The notes under the pieces: generated by a model
What the model was told of the DNA's origin: nothing
Seen by the model: the letters and a program-made list of their open reading frames with translations, nothing else
Databases searched by the model: none
Part shown: positions 56,805 through 64,000 of the stretch, one piece after another
Position numbering within the stretch: the first letter of the stretch is position 1
How the letters are laid out: each line of letters begins with the position of its first letter
Made by a program: the position numbers and the translations under genes
From: Bugulina stolonifera
Taxonomy: Eukaryota; Bryozoa; Gymnolaemata; Cheilostomatida; Bugulidae
DNA length: 64,000 nt
NCBI GenBank assembly: GCA_935421135.1
Contig: OW285194.1
Coordinates: forward strand, 744,001-808,000
Reading direction: 5' to 3'

Positions 56805-57085
56805 GATACATAAAATGCATTCTATGCATTCTATGGATTTTATGCATAGAATGAATTCCATGCATAGAATGCATTCTAATCTATGCATTCTATGCAGAAT
56901 GCATAGAACGCATAGAGCTCATTATATGTATCCAATGTATTCTATGCATGGAATGCACAGAATGCAATCTATGCATTCCATGCAATATATCCATAGAATG
57001 CATTACATGCATAGAAAGCATAGAATGCATTCTATGCATTGAATGCATTGCATGCATTGAATGCATAGGATGCATAGACCGCATT
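56805..57085. repeat. Minisatellite module B, copy 1
   Basis: Marked by TGGATTTTATGCATAGAATG at 56834, then GAATTCCATGC, a TATGCAGAATGC word, and CATTATATGTATCCAATG. The same order is seen at 60840-60985 and 63132-63412, and the first part again at 63944-64000. Marker spacing is 4,035 bp to the second copy, which is 2,247 bp once the transposon is removed. It is then 2,300 bp to the third and 804 bp to the fourth. The first two spacings suggest a long HOR of roughly 2.25-2.3 kb. Confidence 0.78.
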
Positions 57086-57350
57086 CTATGCATTAAATGT
57101 ATTCAATGCATTCTATGTAGTCTATGCATTCGATGCATAGAATACATAGATTGCATTCTTTGCACTCTATGCATTCCATGTAATCTATGCATTCTACGTG
57201 TTCCATGCATTCGATGCATATAATACATTTTAGGCATAGAATGCATAGAATGCATTGATCACATAGAATGCATTCTATGCACTCTATGCATTCCATGTAA
57301 TCTATGCGTTCTATGCATAGAATACATAGATTGCATTCTATGCATAGAAT

Positions 57351-57684
57351 ACATAGAATTCTATGTCTTCTATGTATTCTATGCATAGAATACGTAGAAT
57401 ACATAGATTGCATTCTATGCACTCTATGCATTCCATGTAATCTATGCATTCTATGTGTTCTATGCATTCGATGCATAGATTGCATTCTATGCACTCTATG
57501 CATTCCATGTAATCTATGCGTTCTATGTATTCTATGCATTTGATGCATAGAATACATTTTATGCATAGAATGCTTAGAATACATTGATCACATAGAATGC
57601 GTTCCATGCACACTATGCATTCCATGTAATCTATGCGTTCTATGCATAGAATACATAGATTGCATTCTATGCATTCTATGCATA
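57351..57684. repeat. 1,082-bp-spaced module, copy 1 (carries the empty transposon site)
   Basis: About 334 bp beginning ACATAGAATTCTATGTCTTC, including GAATACGTAGAATAC at 57391, CATTTGATGC and TACATTGATCACATAG. It is repeated at 58433-58766 with about ten differences seen by eye. Copy 2 ends exactly where the transposon begins. In copy 1, TGCATA at 57679-57684 runs straight into GAATACATAGATTGC. That is the sequence found after the second CATA at 60551. Copy 1 thus preserves the unoccupied target arrangement. Confidence 0.85.
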
Positions 57685-58432
57685 GAATACATAGATTGCA
57701 TTCTATGCATTCTATGCATAGAATACATAGATTGCATTCTATGCATTCTATGCATAGAATTCTATGTCTTGTATGTATTCTATGCATTCTATGCATAGAA
57801 TACATAGAATTATATGTCTTCTATGTATTCTATGCATAGAATACGTAGAATACATAGATTGCATTCTTTGCACTCTATGCATTCCATGTAATCTATGCAT
57901 TCTATGTATTCTATGCATTCGATGCATAAAATGCATTTTATGCATAGAATGCTTAGAATACATTGATCACATAGAATGCATTCTATGCACTCTATGCATT
58001 CCATGTAATCTATGCGTTCTATGCATAGAATACATAGATTGCATTCTATGCATTCTATGCATAGAATACATAGAATACATAGAAGACGTAGAAGACATAG
58101 AATGCATAGAAGACATAGAAGACATAGAAGACATAGAATGCATAGAATGCTTAGAATACATTGATCACATAGAATGCATTCTATGCACTCTATGCATTCC
58201 ATGTAATCTATGCGTTCTATGCATAGAATACATAGATTGCATTCTATGCATTATATGCATAGAATGCAGAGAATACATAGAATACATAGAAGACATAGAA
58301 TGCATAGAATGCATTCCATGTAATCTATGCACTCTATGCATGGAATACATAGATTGAATTCTATGCATTCTATGCATAGAATACATAGAATTCTATGTCT
58401 TGTATGTATTCTATGCATTCTATGCATAGAAT

Positions 58433-58766
58433 ACATAGAATTCTATGTCTTCTATGTATTCTATGCATAGAATACGTAGAATACATAGATTGCATTCTAT
58501 GCACTCTATGCATTCCATGTAATCTATGCATTCTACGTGTTCTATGCATTCGATGCATAGATTGCATTCTATGCACTCTATGCATTCCATGTAATCTATG
58601 CGTTCTATGTATTCTATGCATTTGATGCATAGAATACATTTTATGCATAGAATGCCTAGAATACATTGATCACATAGAATGCGTTCTATGCACACTATGC
58701 ATTCTATGTAATCTATGCGTTCTATGCATAGAGTACATAAATTGCATTCTATGCATTCTATGCATA
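58433..58766. repeat. 1,082-bp-spaced module, copy 2 (interrupted by the transposon)
   Basis: Second copy of the module at 57351. Private changes are CTACGTGTTC, GAATGCCTAG, GTTCTATGCACAC, GAGTACATAAATTGC and ATTCTATGTAATC. The alignment with copy 1 is cut at 58766 by the inserted element and resumes on the far side from 60555, for about 46 bp, until AATAC replaces ATTGC. Confidence 0.83.
58763..58766. other. CATA target-site duplication, left
   Basis: CATA directly before the left CTGCCC terminus, repeated directly after the right GGGCAG terminus at 60551. CATA is common in the host repeat, so the match alone is weak. The sister module at 57681 has a single CATA followed by the same right flank, which makes a 4-bp duplication the simplest reading. 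Confidence 0.75.
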
Positions 58767-58798
58767 CTGCCCCTTTCCACAAAAACAATGTAACTCAC
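58767..58798 (+). repeat. Left terminal inverted repeat
   Basis: 32 bp beginning CTGCCCCTTTCCAC and continuing AAAAACAATGTAACTCAC. Its reverse complement matches 60519-60550 at 28 of 32 positions. The mismatches fall at one end base, one T/G, one G/A and one G/T; no gap is needed. Similarity beyond position 58798 fades. Confidence 0.92.
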
Positions 58799-58983
58799 TA
58801 TAATGTAATTTTACAGGAGAAGGCTAAACGCGTTTGAGTTGAGCCCTCCAATTGTATTAATCCTAGAGATGCAAACAAAATATATTCTGAACCAAAATCA
58901 CATTCTCTGTTTGATGGTACCATTTTTATTGCTGTATGTTGATTTTTTAACTAATTAATCCAGTTACATTGTTTTTGTGGAAA
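58774..58983. repeat. Perfect 22-bp inverted repeat at the left end of the transposon
   Basis: 58774-58795 (inside the left terminal repeat) and 58962-58983 are exact reverse complements over 22 bp, with core GTTACATTGTTTTTGTGG. They enclose about 166 bp. The left 217 bp of the element could therefore fold into a stem-loop. The inner arm is identical to this left terminus, whereas the right terminus differs from it, which suggests local copying. Confidence 0.9.
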
Positions 58984-59005
58984 ATCATCGCGCTGGGCTC
59001 TCTTC

Positions 59006-59028
59006 AGTGATTGTCCGCAAAAACAATG
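59006..59028 (+). repeat. Inner inverted repeat of the transposon, left arm
   Basis: 23 bp from AGTGATTGTCCGC to AAAAACAATG. The reverse complement matches 60358-60380 at 22 of 23 positions (one G/T change). This pair is nested inside the terminal repeats and shares their CATTGTTTTTG core, but has a different flank (GACAATCACT rather than GAAA..GGGCAG). It also pairs imperfectly with 59041-59059 next door (CAGTGTTTCTGCAGACA), giving a short local hairpin. Confidence 0.9.
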
Positions 59029-59060
59029 CATCTAATGAATTACAGTGTTTCTGCAGACAA

Positions 59061-60350
59061 CATTGAAGTTATATCAGCAAATAATATCTGTGAAAACAAT
59101 GCATCAGCTTGTAAATTAGTGCAATCAATGTAGAAACACATATTTGCATGAGTGACAGACAGTACCATCCCATTACACCGATATTATGAGGTGGAAACAT
59201 AGATTTCTGTAAATCCAACTCAATATAAAATATCTAAACTCGGTTTACTCGATTCCGATTATTTTTTCTTGTTAATGAGGTGTGAAGCGTCTGCAAAACT
59301 GAAATCATTCGTTGATAGTTTGGTTTTTGCTTTTTGGGGTCTTCAGAGGCTCAACCCTTACTTTGGGTTTAGATTTTTCATGAAATTAAACTCTATTATG
59401 ATTTCCCGTATCACATTTTTGCTTCCCGAGTACTTCTAGTTCTTCCACAACGACGTGCCCATAATTTCCAACATAATGGCCTGTGGTGATTGTCCAAATA
59501 CATGCACTTGTAAAATCTCAACCATATGGTTTATTTTCACCTACTTTATTATCTCTCTGCACATAATTTTTAGCATCTACATGTAGAAGCTAAAAGTTGT
59601 CGTGATCTTATTTTCAAATATTGGGAAAGCGCTCATGTAATGCTGGTCCAGTTTAAGGAACATAATATTTAATGTAGCACTGCCTTCCATATGCTGCCAG
59701 AAGCACATCTCCATTAGCAGATGGTAGAATATTCCATTGTTCGTTTTGTCAATCTTTACAGATCGTATTTTCAACCAGATCGTATTTTTAACCGGGCATG
59801 TCATGAAAATATTTATAAATAATATAAATTTATGGAAGCTACAACCACCGAAAGCCTCTGTGCAAGAATAGGAAAATGCATAAGCTATATTATGTAAAAA
59901 CTAGTGCTTCAGATAGAAAATGAGATGATGAAATGGCACACTTTTCTAAGACTTGTTTGACAAGGAAAATGTAACGATGTGGGCAAAAATGATCCATATT
60001 AAGTTATATCCGAGTTAAAACTGAGTAATATTTGATTCGAATCGGAGTACAATCTGAGTACAATCATGATTCAGAGTACCAACACATAATTAGTGCTCTT
60101 TAGTTATACCATACTTACAGTCAGAGCAAGTTAGACTCCACACAGCCTTTATGATAGATTCATTGGAACTGATAATAAATATTTGCCGAGACAGCCCCGC
60201 TACTGGGGCTCCAAACATATTATAATTCACTTGGGTTCATATAGATTCATGATAAAGTCATGTAGGAGATGTGAGAGGATAAAAACATACTTGAATAGTC
60301 AACTCCAGAAAAGAGAATGAGACAAAATTGCACTGTATGTGTTGGAATCT
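59061..60350. other. Transposon interior, no gene recognised
   Basis: About 1.3 kb of A+T-rich, mostly unique sequence. Stop codons are frequent in all frames, and the longest frame (75 codons, minus strand, 59577-59804) resembles no family I know. Small local duplications occur: AGATCGTATTTTCAACC at 59760-59776 followed at once by a 16/17 copy to 59793, and GAGTACAATC twice near 60046-60066. The palindromic word CTACATGTAG occurs near 59577. I see no promoter, tRNA-like box or polyadenylation context worth calling. Confidence 0.7.
59760..59793. repeat. 17-bp tandem duplication in the transposon
   Basis: Two adjacent 17-bp copies beginning AGATCGTATTTT, differing at one base (TCAACC against TTAACC). 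It lies outside the inverted-repeat zones and is probably a simple slippage product. Confidence 0.8.
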
Positions 60351-60357
60351 GGAGTTA

Positions 60358-60380
60358 CATTGTTTTTGCTGACAATCACT
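60358..60380 (-). repeat. Inner inverted repeat of the transposon, right arm
   Basis: CATTGTTTTTGCTGACAATC followed by ACT. It pairs with 59006-59028 at 22 of 23 positions. It is preceded by GGAGTTA, so its first part also matches the terminal-repeat core. It lies about 140 bp inside the right terminal repeat; the left arm lies about 207 bp inside the left one. The nest is thus slightly asymmetric. Confidence 0.9.
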
Positions 60381-60518
60381 AGTGCCAATATTGAGATACA
60401 GTGCTTCTGATCTCCCAAAAAACCCATAAGGACCCATTTTTTTTCAAAAATATTTTAGTATGTGGTGTAAGGTGGTATTTCAACACCATTTATGCAATAA
60501 GCCCAATTTTGAAAAAAA

Positions 60519-60550
60519 TTGAGTTACAGTGTTTTTGTAGAAATGGGCAG
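60519..60550 (-). repeat. Right terminal inverted repeat
   Basis: TTGAGTTACAGTGTTTTTGT followed by AGAAATGGGCAG, matching the reverse complement of 58767-58798 at 28 of 32 positions. The minisatellite resumes at the next base. Confidence 0.92.
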
Positions 60551-60554
60551 CATA
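60551..60554. other. CATA target-site duplication, right
   Basis: Second CATA of the presumed 4-bp target duplication. It is followed by GAATACATAGATTGC, the continuation expected from the uninterrupted sister module at 57681-57699. Confidence 0.75.
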
Positions 60555-60839
60555 GAATACATAGATTGCATTCTATGCATTCTATGCATAGAATACATAG
60601 AATACATAGAAGACATAGAAGACATAGAATGCATAGAATGCATTCCATGTAATCAAAGCACTCTTTGCATAGAATACATAGATTGCATTCTATGCATTCT
60701 ATGCATAGAATACATAGATTGCATTCTATGCATAGAATACATAGCGTTCTATGTCTTCTATGTATCCTATGACTTCTATGCATAGAATACATAGAACACA
60801 TAGATTGCATTCTATGCATTCTATGCATGGAATACATTG

Positions 60840-60985
60840 GATACATAAAATTCACTCTATGCATTCTATGGATTTTATGCATAGAATGAATTCCATGCAT
60901 AGAATGCATTATAATCTATGCATTCTATGCAGAATGCATAGAACGCATAGAGCGCATTATATGTATCCAATGTATTCTATGCATA
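60840..60985. repeat. Minisatellite module B, copy 2
   Basis: TGGATTTTATGCATAGAATG at 60869, then GAATTCCATGC, TATGCAGAATGC and CATTATATGTATCCAATG as in copy 1. Private changes are AAATTCACTC upstream and GCATTATAATC. It is shorter than copies 1 and 3 on its right side, where a different module follows. Confidence 0.78.
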
Positions 60986-61032
60986 GAATGCATAGACTAC
61001 ATAGAATGCATAGAATACATAGAATGCATAGA

Positions 61033-61285
61033 AAGCGCCCCATGCATCCTATGCATTCTATGCATTTCCATGCATAGAATACATTGAATACATGGAATGC
61101 ATTCTATGCATTCCATGCATAACATGCATAGAATGCATTCAATGCATTATATGCATAGAGTGCATTACATACATAGAAGGCAAAGAACGCATTCTAAGCA
61201 CTGAATGCATAGAATGCATAGGATGCATAGAGTGCATTCTATGCATTCTATGTATTCTATGCATTCTATGTAGTCTATGCATTGC
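61033..61285. repeat. Minisatellite module A, copy 2
   Basis: Matches 55557-55809 with small changes: GCGCCCCATGC for GCCCTATGC, CATAACATGC, GGCAAAGAACGC, CTAAGCACTG and an added GGATGCATAG. It lies after module B here, whereas copy 1 lies before module B. The order of modules is therefore not conserved across the array. Confidence 0.78.
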
Positions 61286-62214
61286 ATAGAATACACAGAT
61301 TGCATTCTATGCACTCTATGCGTTCCATGTAATATATGCATTCTATGTATTCAATGCATTCGATGCATAGAAAACATAGAATACATTGGATACATAGAAT
61401 GCATTGTATGTAATCAATGTATTTTATGCATTCTATGCATAGAATACATAGATCGCATTCTATGCATAGCATACATTGAATACATAGAATGCATTCTTTG
61501 CATTATATGCATTGAATGCATAGAATGCAAAGGATGCATACAGCGCATTCTATGCATTATATGTATTCTATGCATTCTATGTAGTCTATGCATTCGATGC
61601 ATAGAATACATATATTGCATTCGATGCACTCTATGCATTCCATGTAATCTATGCATTCTATGTATTCTATGCATTCGATGCGTAGAATACATTTTATGCA
61701 TAGAATGCATAGAATACATAGAAGACGTAGAAGACATAGAATGCATAGAATGCATTCCATGTAATCTATGCACTCTATGCATAGAATACATAGATTGCAT
61801 TCTATGCACTCTATGCATTCCATGTAACCTATGCATTCTATGTGTTCTATGCATTCGATGCATATAATACATAGAACACATAGAAAACATAGAATGCATA
61901 GAATGCATTCCATGTAATCTATGCACTCTATGCATAGAATACATAGACTGCATTCTATGCATTCTATGCATAGAATACATAGAACACATAGAAGACATAG
62001 AAGACATAGAATGCATAGAATGCATTCCATGCAATCTATGCACTCTATGCATAGAATACATAGACTGCATTCTATGCATTCTATAAATAGAATACATAGA
62101 ATACATAGATTGCATTCTATGCATTCTATGCATGGAATACATAGATTGCATTCTATGCATTCTATACATAGAATACATAGAATACATAGAAGACATAGAA
62201 TGCATAGAATGCAT

Positions 62215-62431
62215 TCCATGTAATCTATGCGTTCTATGCATAGAATACATAGATTGCATTCTATACCTTCTGTGCATAGAATACATAGATTGCATTCTAT
62301 ACCTTCTATGCATAGAATACATAGAATACATAGAAGACATAGAAGACATGGAATGCATAGAATGCATTCCATGTAATCTATGCGTGCTATGCATAGAATA
62401 CATAGATTGCATTCTATGCATTCTATGCATG
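62215..62431. repeat. 1,322-bp-spaced module, copy 1
   Basis: Contains CTATACCTTCTGTGC at 62261, then CTATACCTTCTATGC, AGACATGGAATGC and CTATGCGTGCTATGC. The same order recurs from about 63537, with the first marker at 63583, 1,322 bp on. ATACCTTC and GCGTGC are rare elsewhere in the array, so this is a block duplication. Confidence 0.8.
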
Positions 62432-62642
62432 GAATACATAGATTGCATTCTATGCATTCTATACATAGAATACATAGAGTACATAGAAGACATAGAAGAC
62501 ATAGAATGCATAGAATGCATCCATGTAATCTATGCACTCTATGCATAGAATACATAGATTGCATTCAATGCATTCTATGCATAGAATACATAGATGGCGT
62601 TCTATGCATAGAATACATAGAAATCTATGTCTTGTATGTATT

Positions 62643-62745
62643 CTATGCATTCTATGCATAGAATGCATAGATGGCATTCTATGCATAGAATGCATAGATG
62701 GCATTCTATGCATAGAATGCATAGATGGCATTCTATGCATAGAAT
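62643..62745. repeat. 27-bp (3 x 9) tandem cluster
   Basis: GATGGCATTCTATGCATAG recurs at 62670, 62697 and 62724, an exact 27-bp step, with a related GATGGCGTTC at 62591. Each 27-mer contains one flip of the 9-bp unit, so the orientation switch itself has been amplified. Confidence 0.85.
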
Positions 62746-63131
62746 ACATAGAAATCTATGTCTTGTATGTATTCTATGCATTCTATGCATAGAATACATA
62801 GAATTATATGTCTTCTATGTATTCTATGCATAGAATACGTAGAATACACGGATTGCATTCTTTGCACTCTATGCATTCCATGTAATCTATGCATTCTATG
62901 TATTCTATGCATTCGATGCATAGAATACATTTTATGCATAGAATGCATAGAATACATAGAAGACGTAGAAGACATAGAGCGCATAGAATGCATTCCATGT
63001 AATCTATGCACTCTATGCATAGAATACATAGACTGCATTCTATGCAAAGAATACATAGAATACATGGATTGCATTCTATGCATTCTATGCATAGAATACA
63101 TAGATTGCATTCTATGCATTCTATGCATAGA

Positions 63132-63412
63132 ATACATTAGATACATAAAATGCATTCTATGCATTCTATGGATTTTATGCATAGAATGAATTCCATGCAT
63201 AGAATGCATTCTATTCTATGCATTGTATGCAGAATGCATAGAATGCATAGAGCGCATTATATGTATCCAATGCATTCTATGCATAGAATGCACAGAATGC
63301 AATCTATGCATTCCATGCATTATATGCATAGAATGCAATACATGCATAGAAAGCATACAATGCATTCTATGCATTGAATGCATAGAATGCATAGGATGCA
63401 CAGAGCGCATTC
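63132..63412. repeat. Minisatellite module B, copy 3
   Basis: Marker at 63169. It follows copy 1 for about 280 bp, including AATGCACAGAATGCAATC, CATTCCATGC, AAGCATACAATGC and GGATGCACAGAGCGC. A fourth, truncated copy (marker at 63973, with GGATTATATGC) reaches the window end. Confidence 0.78.
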
Positions 63413-63536
63413 TATGCATTATATGTATTCTATGCATTCTATGTGTTCTCTGCATTCGATGCATAGAATACATTTTATGCATAGAATGCATAGAATACAT
63501 TGATCACATAGAATGCATTTTATGCACTCTATGCAT

Positions 63537-63750
63537 TCCATGTAATCTATGCGTTCTATGCATAGAATACATAGATTGCATTCTATACCTTCTGTGCATA
63601 GAATACATAGATTGCATTCTATACCTTCTATGCATAGAATACATGGAATACATAGAAGACATAGAAGACATGGAATGCATAGAATGCATTCCATGTAATC
63701 TATGCGTGCTATGCATAGAATACATAGATTGCATTCTATGCATTCCATGC
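63537..63750. repeat. 1,322-bp-spaced module, copy 2
   Basis: Second copy of the 62215 module with the ATACCTTCTGTGC, ATACCTTCTATGC, AGACATGGAATGC and GCGTGCTATGC markers. It has one ATGGAATACATAG change and diverges at CATTCCATGCAAAG. Confidence 0.8.
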
Positions 63751-63943
63751 AAAGAATACATAGAAGACATAGAAGACATAGAATGCATAGAATGCATTCC
63801 ATGTAATCTATGCACTCTATGCATAGAATACATAGACTGCATTCTATGCATAGAATACATAGAATACATAGATTGCATTCTATGCATTCTATGCATAGAA
63901 TACATAGATTGCATTCTATGCATTCTATGCATAGAATACATTG

Positions 63944-64000
63944 GAAACATACAATGCATTCTATGCATTCTATGGATTATATGCATAGAATGAATTCCAT
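63944..64000. repeat. Minisatellite module B, copy 4 (partial, window edge)
   Basis: Starts TTGGAAACATACAATGC and reaches GAATTCCAT at the last base, with GGATTATATGC in place of GGATTTTATGC. It is cut by the end of the window. Confidence 0.7.

Larger units (their letters stand above)
55155..58766. repeat. 9-bp ATGCATAGA minisatellite with alternating orientation, left part
   Basis: The sequence is built from ATGCATAGA and close variants (ATACATAGA, ATGCATTCC, ACGTAGA) on the plus strand, alternating with the reverse complement TCTATGCAT. Orientation changes every few units at two kinds of palindromic joint: TCTATGCATAGA and AGAATGCATTCT. Long open frames appear in several frames on both strands because the unit is 9 bp and only one of its six frames contains a stop. 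They are low-complexity Met-His-Arg/Ser and Cys-Ile repeats and are not called as genes. Longer modules recur, such as a string containing CCATGTAATCTATGC seen more than a dozen times. The block begins abruptly next to the 228-bp satellite and is split from its continuation by the insertion at 58767. Confidence 0.95.
58767..60550. mobile_element. Non-autonomous DNA transposon with terminal inverted repeats, 1,784 bp
   Basis: A single non-repetitive block sits in an otherwise pure 9-bp array. Its ends are 32-bp inverted repeats matching at 28 positions, starting CTGCCC and ending GGGCAG, and it is flanked by CATA on each side. Just inside both ends are further copies of the core GTTACATTGTTTTTG in both orientations, at 58962-58983, 59006-59028, 59041-59057, 60353-60373 and 60396-60410. 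The inside has no open frame longer than about 75 codons and no transposase motif that I can recognise, so movement would need an enzyme supplied elsewhere. Superfamilies with 4-bp target duplications include Sola, Chapaev, Ginger1 and some Academ elements, but the termini do not let me choose among them. Base composition, with scattered CpG and little internal repetition, differs sharply from both neighbours. Confidence 0.88.
60551..64000. repeat. 9-bp ATGCATAGA minisatellite with alternating orientation, right part
   Basis: Continuation of the array at 55155 with the same unit, joints and modules, running off the end of the window. Open frames of up to 368 codons (61414-62520, minus strand) consist only of Met-His-Ser/Arg or Cys-Ile-Leu/Glu repeats and overlap similar frames on the other strand, so none is called. 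Module variants with AGAAGACATAGAAGACATAG are more frequent here than in the left part, pointing to separate local expansion. Confidence 0.95.

Noticed and set aside
59577..59804. 75-codon minus-strand frame inside the transposon
   Set aside because: It matches no family I recognise, has no obvious start context, and its length is within what A+T-rich non-coding DNA gives by chance.
58767..60550. Assignment of the insertion to hAT, piggyBac or PIF/Harbinger
   Set aside because: The CATA duplication is 4 bp, not 8 bp, TTAA or 3 bp, and the CTGCCC ends do not match the usual termini of these groups.
60401..60652. 83-codon plus-strand frame crossing the right end of the transposon
   Set aside because: It runs from the element into the minisatellite, so it is a chance fusion of unrelated sequences.
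61414..62520. 368-codon minus-strand frame and many other Met-His-Arg/Ser and Cys-Ile frames in 55155-64000
   Set aside because: A 9-bp unit gives 3-residue repeats, and five of its six frames lack stops, so long frames are expected on both strands. They overlap each other and follow the repeat, not a gene.

Overview
This window looks like eukaryotic, gene-free heterochromatin. It is A+T-rich and built almost wholly of tandem repeats. I find no credible protein-coding, tRNA or rRNA gene. The organism cannot be named from the sequence. Repeats of this kind suit a pericentromeric or other constitutive heterochromatin block of an animal genome, but that is inference.

Layout. (1) Positions 1-55154 are one uninterrupted satellite array of about 242 monomers of 228 bp (some 227 bp), all head-to-tail. 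Variant monomers recur in fixed order and form higher-order repeats (HORs). Adjacent blocks have different HOR periods: about 2,952, 4,328, 2,961, 3,188, 2,734, 2,961 and 1,594 bp, that is 13, 19, 13, 14, 12, 13 and 7 monomers. The array enters from the left edge of the window, degenerates over its last ~580 bp and stops inside a monomer at 55154. (2) Positions 55155-58766 and 60551-64000 (running off the window) are one 9-bp minisatellite with unit ATGCATAGA. Its unit flips strand every few copies, so it is a dense field of short palindromes. It has its own longer modules, with repeats 27 bp, about 1.08 kb, 1.32 kb and 2.25-2.3 kb apart. (3) Positions 58767-60550 are a 1,784-bp non-repetitive insertion in the minisatellite. 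It has 32-bp terminal inverted repeats (28/32 matching, ends CTGCCC/GGGCAG), a second nested inverted repeat inside (22/23 matching), further subterminal copies of the same core, and a 4-bp CATA direct duplication at its edges. It has the form of a non-autonomous DNA transposon.

How the parts relate. The satellite evolves by in-register unequal exchange. The HOR periods are whole numbers of monomers after known small indels, and mosaic monomers mark exact one-monomer deletions. The minisatellite has expanded by duplication of larger modules. The transposon landed at the end of one such module, and the sister module 1,082 bp upstream preserves the empty site. The most notable items are the transposon with its nested inverted repeats, the strand-flipping palindromic 9-mer array, and the patchwork of HOR periods in the 228-bp satellite.
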